DNA of 64,000 nt from Streptomyces sp. HmicA12 (GCF_000373565.1 NZ_KB891852.1:186001-250000); one strand, 5' to 3'; shown: positions 7,668 through 16,863, numbered from the stretch's first letter. Numbers and translations: made by a program. The notes: generated by a model not told the origin, from the letters alone.

Positions 7668-9149
7668 ATGCTGCTCAGCACACGAAGTCCCCGACACCCT
7701 CGCACCGCCGCCCTGCTCGCCGCCGGTGCCTCCGTCGCACTGCTCGCCGCGGCCGCGCCCCGCCCCGCCGCGCCGCTCGGCATCGGCGACCGGCTCTTCC
7801 CGCACCTGGGGAACCCCGGCTACGACGTGCGTGCGTACGACATCTCCCTCACCTACCAGGGCGACAACAGCAAGCCGCTCGACGCCGTCACCCGCATCGA
7901 CGCGCGCACGACGTCCCGGCTCGACCGGGTCAACCTGGACTTCTCGCACGGCATCGTGCGCTCCGTGGAGGTCAACGGCTCCCGCGCGAGCTTCACGACC
8001 GGTGGCGAGGACCTGATCGTCACCCCGCGGCGACCGGTCCCCGCGGGGTGGCCGATGCACATCACCGTGCGGCACACCAGCGATCCCATGCCCGCCAAGG
8101 ACGCGGAAGTGGGCTGGGTGCGCACCAAGGACGGGCTCGCCATGGCCAACCAGGCGGACGCCGCGCACCGGGTGTTCCCGTGCAACGACCACCCGTCCGA
8201 CAAGGCGCTGTTCACCTTCCGGATCAACGCGCCCGAGAAGTACACCGCCGTCGCCAACGGGCTGCCCGTCGCCAGGACCCGCGGCGGCGCGGACACCGAC
8301 TGGACGTACCGCACCGCCCACCCCATGGCGACCGAACTGGCCCAGGTCTCCATCGGGCGGTCCACCGTGCTGCACCAGGAGGGGCCGCACGGCCTTCCCG
8401 TACGCGACGTCGTCCCGACCAAGGACGTCAAGGCGCTGCGCCCGTGGATCAACAAGACGCCCGGGCAGCTCGCCTGGATGGAGAAGAAGGTCGGTCGCTA
8501 CCCCTTCGAGAACTACGGGGTCCTCGTCGCCGAGGCATCCACCGGCTTCGAACTCGAGACACAGACGCTCTCTCTCTTCGAGAGAGAGCTGTTCCTGCGC
8601 CCCGAGTACCCGTCGTGGTACGTCGACTCGATCATGGTGCACGAGCTCGCCCACCAGTGGTTCGGCGACAGCGTCAGCCCGCGCACCTGGTCCGACCTGT
8701 GGCTCAACGAAGGACACGCCACCTGGTACGAGGCCCTGTACGCGCAGGAGAAGGCGGACCGGCCCCTGGAGACGCGGATGCGCAACGCCTACCGCGACTC
8801 CGACGCCTGGCGCGCCTCCGGCGGACCGCCGGCCGCACCCAAGGGGCCCGTGCGCGGCGAGAAGATCAGCATCTTCCGCCCGGTCGTCTACGACGGCAGC
8901 GCGCTCGTCCTGTACGCGCTGCGTCAGGAGATCGGCAAGGAGAAGTTCGAGCGGCTCGAGCGGGAGTGGGTGAGCACCCACCGTGACTCCACGGCCACGA
9001 CCGCGGACTTCACGGAACTCGCGTCCGGGATCGCCGGGCGCGACCTGAGCGGCTTCTTCCACGCGTGGCTGTACGGGGCGAAGACCCCGCCGATGCCGGG
9101 GCACCCGAAGTGGAAGACGCAACCGGTGCAGCGGCAGGCACCGAAGTAG
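7668..9149 (+). CDS. secreted M1 family zinc metallopeptidase
   Basis: 493 aa. An N-terminal signal peptide (basic TRSPRHPRT, then a hydrophobic Ala/Leu run, cleavage near residue 35) targets it outside the membrane. The catalytic zinc site HELAHQWFG (about residue 325) with the downstream Glu in WLNEGHATW is intact. A family-type GxMEN/ExxTGFE-like stretch is present as EASTGFELE. It is shorter than classical aminopeptidase N because it ends soon after the catalytic domain, as in many actinobacterial secreted M1 enzymes. It follows the RSH gene by 78 bp and is followed by a small hairpin. Substrate unknown. Confidence 0.92.
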   Translation: MLLSTRSPRHPRTAALLAAGASVALLAAAAPRPAAPLGIGDRLFPHLGNPGYDVRAYDISLTYQGDNSKPLDAVTRIDARTTSRLDRVNLDFSHGIVRSVEVNGSRASFTTGGEDLIVTPRRPVPAGWPMHITVRHTSDPMPAKDAEVGWVRTKDGLAMANQADAAHRVFPCNDHPSDKALFTFRINAPEKYTAVANGLPVARTRGGADTDWTYRTAHPMATELAQVSIGRSTVLHQEGPHGLPVRDVVPTKDVKALRPWINKTPGQLAWMEKKVGRYPFENYGVLVAEASTGFELETQTLSLFERELFLRPEYPSWYVDSIMVHELAHQWFGDSVSPRTWSDLWLNEGHATWYEALYAQEKADRPLETRMRNAYRDSDAWRASGGPPAAPKGPVRGEKISIFRPVVYDGSALVLYALRQEIGKEKFERLEREWVSTHRDSTATTADFTELASGIAGRDLSGFFHAWLYGAKTPPMPGHPKWKTQPVQRQAPK

Positions 9150-9158
9150 TGGGGGAGA

Positions 9159-9174
9159 GCGGGCTTCGGCCCGC
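9159..9174 (+). terminator. short hairpin with UUCG loop after the M1 peptidase
   Basis: Perfect 6-bp stem GCGGGC/GCCCGC around a TTCG tetraloop, 10 nt after the stop codon. Confidence 0.5.
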
Positions 9175-9401
9175 CGTTCACGGGAAATAACCCGGGTGAC
9201 GAGACGGCCCGTACCGTGCGACCATCTTCAGGTCGACGGCGCGGGCCATCCGACCCTCTGTTCCGGGAATCCCGGGGGCGGGCCGAGCGTTGTCAGGAGT
9301 GGCGGGACGAGACCCAGGTCACGTGTCCGCACTCCGTAACAACCCGAAGCATCCAAGAAGTGCCACGAAGCATCCCGAAGCCAAGCGACGTAAAGGATCC
9401 A

Positions 9402-10910
9402 ATGACCTCCTCTTCTTCCCCTTCCCAGGACGCGCAGAACCTCGCGCCGAACTACACCGAAGGTCTTCGGGCCGATGCCCTGATGGAAGAGGACGTCGCC
9501 TGGAGCCAACAGATCGACTCGGATCGGGACGGTGATCAGTACGACCGTTCCGAGCGCGCGGCCCTGCGCCGTGTCGTCGGCCTGTCCACCGAGCTCGAGG
9601 ACGTCACCGAGGTCGAGTACCGACAGCTCCGCCTGGAGCGCGTGGTGCTCGTCGGGGTGTGGACCTCGGGGACGGTGCACGACGCGGAGAACTCCCTCGC
9701 GGAACTTGCCGCCCTCGCCGAGACCGCCGGCGCGCTGGTGCTCGACGGCGTCATCCAGCGCCGGGACAAGCCCGACGCGGCGACGTACATCGGCTCCGGC
9801 AAGGCCCAGGAGCTGCGGGACATCGTTCTCGAGTCCGGAGCCGACACCGTCGTGTGCGACGGTGAGCTCAGCCCGGGCCAGCTCATCCACCTGGAAGACG
9901 TCGTCAAGGTCAAGGTGGTCGACCGCACCGCCCTGATCCTCGACATCTTCGCCCAGCACGCCAAGTCCCGAGAGGGCAAGGCGCAGGTTGCGCTGGCGCA
10001 GATGCAGTACATGCTGCCGCGTCTGCGCGGTTGGGGTCAGTCGCTGTCCCGGCAGATGGGTGGCGGTGGCTCCTCCGGTTCCGGCGGTGGCATGGCCACC
10101 CGTGGTCCCGGTGAGACCAAGATCGAGACGGACCGGCGCCGGATCCGCGAGAAGATGGCGAAGATGCGCCGTGAGATCGCGGAGATGAAGACGGGCCGCG
10201 AGATCAAGCGTCAGGAGCGCCGCCGCAACAAGGTGCCTTCGGTCGCCATCGCCGGTTACACGAACGCGGGCAAGTCCTCGCTGCTCAACCGCCTCACGGG
10301 CGCGGGCGTCCTGGTGGAGAACGCGCTGTTCGCCACCCTCGACCCGACCGTGCGCCGGGCCGAGACGCCGAGCGGCCGCCTGTACACCCTCGCCGACACC
10401 GTCGGTTTCGTACGGCACCTGCCGCACCACCTCGTCGAGGCGTTCCGCTCCACGATGGAGGAGGTCGGCGACTCCGACCTGATCCTGCACGTGGTCGACG
10501 GTTCGCACCCGGTGCCGGAGGAGCAGCTGGCCGCCGTGCGCGAGGTCATCCGGGACGTCGGCGCGACCGACGTACCGGAGATCGTGGTGGTCAACAAGGC
10601 GGACGCGGCGGACCCGCTGGTCCTCCAGCGACTGCTGCGCAACGAGAAGCACGCGATCGCCGTGTCGGCCCGCACCGGTGCCGGCATCGAGGAGCTGCTC
10701 GCGCTGATCGACGCCGAACTGCCGCGTCCCTCGGTCGAGATCGAGGCCCTCGTGCCGTACACGCACGGCCAGTTGGTCGCGCGGGCGCACACCGACGGCG
10801 ACGTGATCTCCGAGGAGCACACCCCGGAGGGCACGCTGCTGAAGGCGCGTGTGCACGAGGAACTCGCGGCGGACCTCGCGCCGTACGTTCCGGCGGCGGC
10901 CACGACCTGA
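9402..10910 (+). CDS. hflX: ribosome-associated GTPase HflX
   Basis: 502 aa. GTPase that splits and rescues stalled 70S ribosomes. Seen: the N-terminal HflX domain (LVGVWTSGTV, then YIGSGKAQEL), a Gly/Ser-rich linker (GGGGSSGSGGG), a long basic helix (RRRIREKMAKMRREI), then the G domain with G1 GYTNAGKSS, G3 DTVGFVRHLP and G4 NKAD. Start ATG 9402 is preceded by AAAGGA; the open frame extends 186 bp further upstream but that part is not family-like. It stands alone, ending at a strong hairpin (10968-11009). Confidence 0.96.
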   Translation: MTSSSSPSQDAQNLAPNYTEGLRADALMEEDVAWSQQIDSDRDGDQYDRSERAALRRVVGLSTELEDVTEVEYRQLRLERVVLVGVWTSGTVHDAENSLAELAALAETAGALVLDGVIQRRDKPDAATYIGSGKAQELRDIVLESGADTVVCDGELSPGQLIHLEDVVKVKVVDRTALILDIFAQHAKSREGKAQVALAQMQYMLPRLRGWGQSLSRQMGGGGSSGSGGGMATRGPGETKIETDRRRIREKMAKMRREIAEMKTGREIKRQERRRNKVPSVAIAGYTNAGKSSLLNRLTGAGVLVENALFATLDPTVRRAETPSGRLYTLADTVGFVRHLPHHLVEAFRSTMEEVGDSDLILHVVDGSHPVPEEQLAAVREVIRDVGATDVPEIVVVNKADAADPLVLQRLLRNEKHAIAVSARTGAGIEELLALIDAELPRPSVEIEALVPYTHGQLVARAHTDGDVISEEHTPEGTLLKARVHEELAADLAPYVPAAATT

Positions 10911-10967
10911 CGTCATCGGGCGGTACGCGCAGCGGTTCGTTCGCGACGCAGTGAAGTGAAGCAGCAC

Positions 10968-11009
10968 GAGGAAGGGCCCGCCCCGGTCAGCCGGGGCGGG
11001 CCCTTCCTC
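10968..11009. terminator. strong bidirectional terminator
   Basis: Perfect 19-bp GC-rich inverted repeat (10968-10986 and 10991-11009) with a TCAG loop. It separates hflX (+) from the convergent protease lipoprotein gene (-). Confidence 0.92.
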
Positions 11010-11035
11010 ACTGTGTCTATTGCGCGAAACTGTGT

Positions 11036-12256
11036 CTACTGGGCGAACTTCTCGCTCACCGACTCATAGACGGCCTTGGCTTCCTTGCCCAGCCGCGGAC
11101 CGGCGAGCCAGCCCGCCGTCACCGGGCCGATCGAGGTGTTGGACACCAGCGCCGGCTTCCCGTCGGAGCCCTGGCCGACCCAGCCGCCGCCCGACGAACC
11201 GCCCGTCATGGTGCAGCCGATGCGGTACATCGTCGGGTCCGTCTCGTTCAGCGACAGCCTGCCCGGCTTGTCCGCGCACTGGAACAGCTGCTGGCCCTCG
11301 AACGGCGGCGCCGCCGGGTACCCCTTCGCGGTCAGCTGCGCGATCTTCGGCACGGCGGGCGCGTTGAAGTCCACCGGGAGGGCCGAACCGACCGTCTCCT
11401 CCAGGGACTTGTCCGTGGTGCCCTTCTCCGGCTTCACATGCAGCACCGCGAAGTCGTACGGCGCGCCCGCCCCGCCGGTCGGGCCGCCCTGCGCGATCCA
11501 CTGCTGCGACGTCTGCGCCCAGTCGCCCCACCACACGCCGTACGGGGCGAGCTCTTCCCGGGGAGCGCCCTGCAACTCGGCGGCCGACTTGGCGTTGTCG
11601 TTGTAAGAGGGCACGAACGCGATGTTGCGGTACCAGCCGCCCTTCTTGCCCGCGTGCACACAGTGGCCCGCCGTCCAGACCATGTTGGACTTGCCGGGGT
11701 GTGCGGGGTCGGTGACCACGGTCGCCGAGCACTGCGCCTGACCCTCGGGGGTGTCGAAGACCAACTTCCCCGCGTACGGGACGTTCTGGTGGTACGTGGC
11801 CGGGACGGCCGCCGCCTCCACCGGCTTCGGCTCCGGGTCCGTCACACCCTGGTCGCCGGAGAGGTCGTTCTCGTCGACCTGGCCGCCCGGGTTCTTGTCC
11901 GCGTCCCGCATGCGGTCCGAGTCCCACAGGCCTTCGATGATGGGATTGACGTAGTCCTGCGCCTCACGCAGCCACTGGTCCTTGTCCCAGTTCTTCCACT
12001 CGCCGTTCTTCCACTTGTCCAGATCGAACCCGTGCTCCTTGAGCTTGTCCTTGATGTCGTCCGGGATCTGGAGCTTGTCGTTGCCCGCGGCCGCGGTGGC
12101 GCTCGCCTTGTCGTCCGCGCTGTTGTCGCCCGACGAGCACGCCGTGGCGGTCAGGGCGAGAGCCGCGCCGAGTGCGACTGCCGCCGCCACAGGGGACGTT
12201 CTGCCGCGCACGCTCCGTGCGCGTCGAGCGGCGAACAGCGGGCGTATGGGTCGCAT
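11036..12256 (-). CDS. secreted trypsin-fold serine protease, probable lipoprotein
   Basis: 406 aa. N-terminal signal with basic RRARSVRGR, a hydrophobic run and TATACSSG; the Cys is a plausible lipidation site although the -3 residue is Ala rather than Leu. A charged linker (about 40-130) precedes a chymotrypsin-fold domain in which all three triad regions can be seen: WTAGHC (His), YDFAVLHV (Asp) and TGGSSGGGW (Ser). Start ATG 12256 has a GGGGG stretch about 9 nt upstream; the open frame extends further without support. It is divergent from the siderophore locus across 518 bp. Target unknown. Confidence 0.88.
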   Translation of the reverse strand: MRPIRPLFAARRARSVRGRTSPVAAAVALGAALALTATACSSGDNSADDKASATAAAGNDKLQIPDDIKDKLKEHGFDLDKWKNGEWKNWDKDQWLREAQDYVNPIIEGLWDSDRMRDADKNPGGQVDENDLSGDQGVTDPEPKPVEAAAVPATYHQNVPYAGKLVFDTPEGQAQCSATVVTDPAHPGKSNMVWTAGHCVHAGKKGGWYRNIAFVPSYNDNAKSAAELQGAPREELAPYGVWWGDWAQTSQQWIAQGGPTGGAGAPYDFAVLHVKPEKGTTDKSLEETVGSALPVDFNAPAVPKIAQLTAKGYPAAPPFEGQQLFQCADKPGRLSLNETDPTMYRIGCTMTGGSSGGGWVGQGSDGKPALVSNTSIGPVTAGWLAGPRLGKEAKAVYESVSEKFAQ

Positions 12257-12774
12257 GTCGTGAATCCCCCTGGGCTTCGAGATCGTTGTGCTGCCGTACG
12301 GGTGCGGTGAACGGATGTGGTGCGGCTCCGCCCCCGCCTCCTCCGCCGAACGGCATCCCACACTATTCCGATGCCGTCGGGGACGACCGACGGAACAGCA
12401 ACGGTTCCGTCACGGAGGGATCTTGGGCGGTCTGCCGATCGTTGTGCGACGTCCGGTGCGGAGGCGCGCGTGCCGGCCGCCGAGGTAGGGAGCCGTGGCG
12501 CGTGCCGCACCGCGATGCCGTGCCGCACGCGGGCTTTGGACCCCGCCGAGGCAAAAGTCTCGTCATGTGTCGCACGAGTATCCATCGCACCCGTGGCCCT
12601 CCGCCCGCGTCGTCGTTGGGTACGTACGGGGGATCCGCGTTCGGCGTTCAGTCCGTGGCCCGTGCCGGTCCATGGCCATGACGGTCCTCGGTCAGGCCGA
12701 CGCGAACTCGCCCCGCCCATAGGTGAGTCGACAGCCCATGTCGGCCGTACATCCCAGCGGGAGGACCAACAGCC
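12257..12774. other. divergent intergenic region upstream of the siderophore locus
   Basis: 518 bp with no convincing gene. It holds the promoter side of the protease lipoprotein (left), an 8-bp perfect inverted repeat GACGGAAC/GTTCCGTC with 7-nt spacer (12389-12411), and on the right the first copy of a leader sequence repeated at 14286-14600. A weak iron-box half site TAGGTGAG occurs at 12720-12727. GGGAGGA (12759-12765) serves as RBS for the aminotransferase. Confidence 0.6.
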
Positions 12775-12830
12775 GTGGCCGTGACCGATCCTGCGCCGGT
12801 GGCGCTGCCCGCTCCGCACGACGGGGCAAC
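12550..12830 (+). repeat. siderophore-locus leader repeat, copy A
   Basis: Extends from the CAAAAGTCTCGTCATG region through the aminotransferase RBS and its first roughly 17 codons. It is clearly homologous to 14286-14600. Shared blocks include GTCTCGTCATG, GTCGTTG, TACGGGGGATC, GGCCCGT and CCCAGCGGGAGGACCAACAG. Confidence 0.8.
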
Positions 12831-14229
12831 GCGTGAGGCAGCCGCATGCGACAGCGCTGTGCACGAAGGGATCCTGCGCCGCCAAGGCGCGCGGGAGTCG
12901 GCGGCGCGCACCTACGCGCGGTCACTGCCGATCGTGCCCGTGCGGGCCCGCGGGCTCACCATCGAGGGCGCCGACGGCCGCCGCTATCTGGACTGCCTCT
13001 CCGGCGCGGGCACCCTCGCCCTCGGCCACAACCACCCGGTGGTGCTCGAAGCCATCCGCAAGGTGCTCGACTCGGGCGCGCCCCTGCACGTCCTCGACCT
13101 GGCCACCCCGGTGAAGGACGCCTTCACCACCGAACTGTTCCGCACGCTGCCGCCCGCCCTCGCCGACCGGGCCCGCATCCAGTTCTGCGGGCCGGCCGGC
13201 ACGGACGCCGTCGAGGCCGCACTGAAACTGGTCCGCACCGCCACCGGCCGCTCCGGTCTCCTCGCCTTCACCGGCGCCTACCACGGGATGACGGCGGGAG
13301 CGCTGGAGGCGTCGGGCGGCGCCCAGGACGTCCGGGTCACGCGCCTGCCCTACCCCCAGGACTACCGCTGCCCCTTCGGCATCGGCGGCCCCCGCGGCGC
13401 CGAACTCGCCGCCCGCTGGACCACATCGCTGCTCGACGACACGAAGTCGGGGGTGCCGCGGCCCGCGGGCATGATCCTCGAACCGGTGCAGGGTGAGGGC
13501 GGCGTGATCCCCGCCCCGGACGCCTGGCTGCGCCGGATGCGGTCGATCACCGAGCAGCGCTCGATCCCGCTGATCGCCGACGAGGTACAGACCGGCGTCG
13601 GCCGGACCGGCGCCTTCTGGGCCGTCGACCACAGCGGTGTCGTGCCGGACGTCATGGTCCTGTCCAAGGCGGTCGGCGGCAGCCTGCCGCTCGCCGTGGT
13701 CGTCTACCACGAGGACCTGGACGTGTGGAGCCCCGGTGCCCACGCCGGCACCTTCCGCGGCAACCAGCTCGCCATGGCGGCGGGCGCCGCCACCCTCGCC
13801 TACGTCCGGGAGAACCAGCTCGACCGGCGCGCCGCCGAACTCGGCACCCGCATCATCGGCCAACTCCGACAACTGGCCAAGGAGTTCGCCTGCATCGGTG
13901 ACGTACGCGGACGTGGCCTGATGATCGGTGTCGAACTCGTCGACCCGGCACAGACCGCCGCGGCCCCCTTCGCCGTCGGCTCCGACAGCCTCAGTGACGA
14001 CCCGCTCCTCGGCGACTGCGCGGCCCCGCCGCTGCCGGCTGCCCCCGCCCTGGCCGCCGCCGTGCGCGACGCCTGCCTGGACCGCGGCCTGATCGTCGAA
14101 CTGGGAGGCCGCCACTCCAGCGTCGTACGACTCCTGCCGCCCCTGACCCTCACCGACGAACAGGCCACGGCCGTCGTCGACCGGCTCACGGACGCCCTGG
14201 CAGCGGTGGCCGAGGCCCACGGCCGGTAA
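12775..14229 (+). CDS. class III aminotransferase, diaminobutyrate-2-oxoglutarate type (siderophore locus)
   Basis: 484 aa PLP enzyme. Predicted to form L-2,4-diaminobutyrate from aspartate semialdehyde, as RhbA does in rhizobactin 1021 synthesis. Seen: YHGMTAGALEASG (about residues 166-178), EPVQGEGGVIP, the cofactor-Asp region IADEVQTGVGRTG and the Schiff-base lysine in LSKAVGGSLP (about residue 298). Start GTG 12775 has GGGAGGA 9 nt upstream. A segment near residues 395-425 is Ala/Pro-rich and looks like an insert. First gene of the IucA/IucC locus; its leader and first codons are duplicated downstream. Confidence 0.88.
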   Translation: MAVTDPAPVALPAPHDGATREAAACDSAVHEGILRRQGARESAARTYARSLPIVPVRARGLTIEGADGRRYLDCLSGAGTLALGHNHPVVLEAIRKVLDSGAPLHVLDLATPVKDAFTTELFRTLPPALADRARIQFCGPAGTDAVEAALKLVRTATGRSGLLAFTGAYHGMTAGALEASGGAQDVRVTRLPYPQDYRCPFGIGGPRGAELAARWTTSLLDDTKSGVPRPAGMILEPVQGEGGVIPAPDAWLRRMRSITEQRSIPLIADEVQTGVGRTGAFWAVDHSGVVPDVMVLSKAVGGSLPLAVVVYHEDLDVWSPGAHAGTFRGNQLAMAAGAATLAYVRENQLDRRAAELGTRIIGQLRQLAKEFACIGDVRGRGLMIGVELVDPAQTAAAPFAVGSDSLSDDPLLGDCAAPPLPAAPALAAAVRDACLDRGLIVELGGRHSSVVRLLPPLTLTDEQATAVVDRLTDALAAVAEAHGR

Positions 14230-14285
14230 TCGCCGGTAGTCCCGGAGCCCGATTGCTGCGTCGGGGCGTGCGGCGGGTACGGCTG

Positions 14286-14600
14286 CGACAAAGGTCTCGT
14301 CATGAAATCCAACGAGTCTGCGCCGTACCCGTGTTCTTATCGCCGCCGCGTCGTTGAGTCCCTACGGGGGATCTGCAGCCGGCACTCAGCGCTCGGCCCG
14401 TCCTGGTGTGCGCCCGGACGGTTTGCCGGGCCTGTGGCTGTCGGCTTGCTCCGCCCACAGTGGAATCGACAGACGCTGTCGATCCCGTATCCCAGCGGGA
14501 GGACCAACAGCCGTGGCCGTCACCGACTCCGCGCCCGAGCCGCTGCCCGCCCCGCACGGCGAGAGGCCCTCGGGCCCCGCGGTACGCGTCGGTGCCGCAC
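14286..14600 (+). repeat. siderophore-locus leader repeat, copy B
   Basis: Second copy of the 12550-12830 leader, diverged but alignable over about 280 bp with few indels. It contains an identical RBS block (CCCAGCGGGAGGACCAACAG) and GTG start context. It lies between the intact aminotransferase and the first NIS synthetase, so it could act as a second promoter/leader for the downstream genes. Confidence 0.8.
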
Positions 14601-14710
14601 GGGCCGACCGGCAGGCCACCCGCGACCTCCCCACGGCCCCGGTGCCCGCCTCCTGCGCCGCACCCGCACCGACCAGGGTCGAGGCCGCTGTGGCGCGCTC
14701 CCGCCGCTAG
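14513..14710 (+). pseudogene. truncated duplicate of the aminotransferase N-terminus (65 codons)
   Basis: Begins VAVTDSAPEPLPAPHG; the intact enzyme begins VAVTDPAPVALPAPHD, with the same RBS at the same spacing. Weaker similarity continues to DLPTAPVPA (intact: SLPIVPVRA). A stop at 14710 then ends the frame and no PLP domain follows. Best explained as the remnant of a tandem duplication of leader plus gene followed by deletion. It may still be translated as a 65-aa peptide; a function is not evident. It ends 106 bp before the NIS synthetase start. Confidence 0.6.
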
Positions 14711-14816
14711 GCGTCCACGCGCCGACGGCAGACCCCACCGATCACCAGAGCGGCCCACCGAAACAGAGCCGGACCACCGCCTCGCGGAGCCCACCACCCC
14801 GAGCAAGGAAGCACTC

Positions 14817-16808
14817 TTGAACGCCACTCCCGCATCCGACGGCCGTCCCCGTCCCACCGCGTCCGGAGCCTGCGACACGCAGAGCCCGGACACTCAGGAA
14901 CGCGAAACGGTCCCCCGGCAGAAGGGCGGCGGCCAGGAGGCCGAGCGTCTGCACGCGTCCACCGTCGACTTCCTGGAACACCCCGACGCGGCAACCGCCG
15001 CACAGGCAGCTGCAGTTGAGAACCTGCTCCGCTGCTGGGTGCGCGAGAACGACATCGCCCCTCCATCTCTCGGTGTCCTACGGATCCCGCTGCCCGCCAG
15101 CGGTACCGGTCTGCTGGTCCCTGTCCACTACTGGTCGCCCACCGGCTGGCACCGATTCGGCCTGCCGTACCTGGACAGCGGCCCCCACGGGGCCCCCTGC
15201 GTCGACGCCGTGACCCTGGCCGCGCTCCTCGGTCGCGAGTCGGCGCTTCCCGGCCCGCCCAGCGAGCAGCAGACCGGGGCAGTCGCTCCGGAGCAGCTGT
15301 CGGCCGAGCTCGGCGCCGCCCCCTTCGGCGGCAGCGGCGGCCCGTCCGCCGACAGCGGTGACCTGGTCGGCCGGGTCGCCGACTCGGTGCGCCGCACCGC
15401 CGAGTTCATCGCCGACCGCCGCCACCGGCCCGCCGACGACCCCGACCGCTTCCTCGCCGCGGAACAGTCCCTGCTCCTCGGCCACCCGCTGCACCCGACG
15501 CCGAAGAGTCGCGAAGGGCTCTCCGAGGCCGAAGCCCGCCTGTACTCACCGGAGTCACGCGGCTCCTTCCCCCTGCACTGGCTCGCGGTGGCACCCGAAG
15601 CCCTCGCCCACGACTCGGCCTGGACCGAACGCGGCCGCACGGTCACCGCCCCCGACCTCACCTCCCAACTCGTCGGTCCCGGACTCGCACTGCCCGCCGG
15701 ACACGCGGCCCTGCCCCTGCACCCCTGGCAGATGCGCGAGCTCCGGCACCGCCCCGCCGTCGCCGCCCTCCTCGACGCCGGCCTCCTGACCGACCTCGGC
15801 CCGCACGGCGAACCCTGGTTCCCCACCTCCTCCGTCCGCACCCTGTACCGGCCCGGCGCGCCCGCCATGCTGAAACTCTCGCTCGGCCTGCGCATCACCA
15901 ACTCCCGCCGCGAGAACCTCCGCAAGGAACTCCACCGCGGTGTCGAGGTCCATCGCCTGCTCCGCAGCGGCCTGGCCGAACAGTGGCGTGCGGCCCACCC
16001 CGGATTCGACATCGTCCGCGACCCGGCCTGGCTCGCCGTGGACCTCCCCGACGGCGCCCCGGCACTCGGCCTCGACGTCATGATCCGGAACAACCCCTTC
16101 GGTCCCGAGGACGACGTCTCCTGCATCGCCGGCTTCGTCTCGCCCAGGCCCCCCGCCGACGAACCCGCCTCCACGGGCCGCACCCCCGTCGTCTCGCGCC
16201 TGGAGACGACCATCACCGGCCTCGCGGCCCGTACCGGACGCCCCCGCGGAGCCGTGTCCGCCGAGTGGTTCCTGCGCTACCTCGAACACGTCGTACGTCC
16301 CGTGCTCTGGCTCGACAGCGAAGCCGGCATCGCCCTCGAAGCCCACCAGCAGAACACGCTGTTGCTGCTCGACCCCGAAGGCTGGCCCGTCGGCGGGCGC
16401 TACCGCGACAACCAGGGTTACTACTTCCGGGAGTCCCACCGCGCCGCCCTCGACCAGAGACTTCCCGGCATCGGTACGCAGAGCGACACCTTCGTCTCCG
16501 ACGAGGTCACCGACGAGCGGTTCGCCTACTACCTCGCCATCAACAACGTCCTCGGCCTCATCGGCGCCTTCGGGTCCCAACAGCTCGCCGACGAGCGGCT
16601 GTTGCTCGCGGCCTTCCGGCGCTTCCTCACCGAGACCGCGACCGGCCCGGCCCGGCTGCACAGCCCACTCCCGAGCCGCCTCCTCGACTCACCCACGCTG
16701 CGCTGCAAGGCGAACCTGCTCACCCGGCTCCACGGCCTCGACGAGCTCGTCGGCCCGGTCGACACCCAGTCCGTCTACGTCACCATCGCCAACCCCCTGC
16801 ACTCCTGA
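14817..16808 (+). CDS. IucA/IucC-family NIS siderophore synthetase (first copy)
   Basis: 663 aa. ATP-dependent synthetase that activates a carboxylate (typically citrate) and condenses it with an amine or hydroxylamine. Seen: substrate/ATP region LPLHPWQMREL (about residues 300-310), the KLSLGLRITNSRRENLRKE motif, GLDVMIRNNPFG, then the FhuF-like C-terminal part with LEAHQQNTLLLLD and RDNQGYY. This layout resembles RhbC/IucA. Start TTG 14817 is chosen because AAGGAA lies 6 nt upstream; the first roughly 55 residues are not conserved-looking. It is followed by the acyltransferase (55-bp gap). Confidence 0.9.
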   Translation: MNATPASDGRPRPTASGACDTQSPDTQERETVPRQKGGGQEAERLHASTVDFLEHPDAATAAQAAAVENLLRCWVRENDIAPPSLGVLRIPLPASGTGLLVPVHYWSPTGWHRFGLPYLDSGPHGAPCVDAVTLAALLGRESALPGPPSEQQTGAVAPEQLSAELGAAPFGGSGGPSADSGDLVGRVADSVRRTAEFIADRRHRPADDPDRFLAAEQSLLLGHPLHPTPKSREGLSEAEARLYSPESRGSFPLHWLAVAPEALAHDSAWTERGRTVTAPDLTSQLVGPGLALPAGHAALPLHPWQMRELRHRPAVAALLDAGLLTDLGPHGEPWFPTSSVRTLYRPGAPAMLKLSLGLRITNSRRENLRKELHRGVEVHRLLRSGLAEQWRAAHPGFDIVRDPAWLAVDLPDGAPALGLDVMIRNNPFGPEDDVSCIAGFVSPRPPADEPASTGRTPVVSRLETTITGLAARTGRPRGAVSAEWFLRYLEHVVRPVLWLDSEAGIALEAHQQNTLLLLDPEGWPVGGRYRDNQGYYFRESHRAALDQRLPGIGTQSDTFVSDEVTDERFAYYLAINNVLGLIGAFGSQQLADERLLLAAFRRFLTETATGPARLHSPLPSRLLDSPTLRCKANLLTRLHGLDELVGPVDTQSVYVTIANPLHS

Positions 16809-16863
16809 GCCCCCACGTACGTGAGGACCACGCCCCGCACCACTTCCTGAGAGGAGCGTCGCC

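Noticed and set aside
12720..12738. Possible iron box upstream of the aminotransferase
   Set aside because: Only the TAGGTGAG half matches (about 10 of 19 positions), and the duplicated copy at 14457 has lost it.
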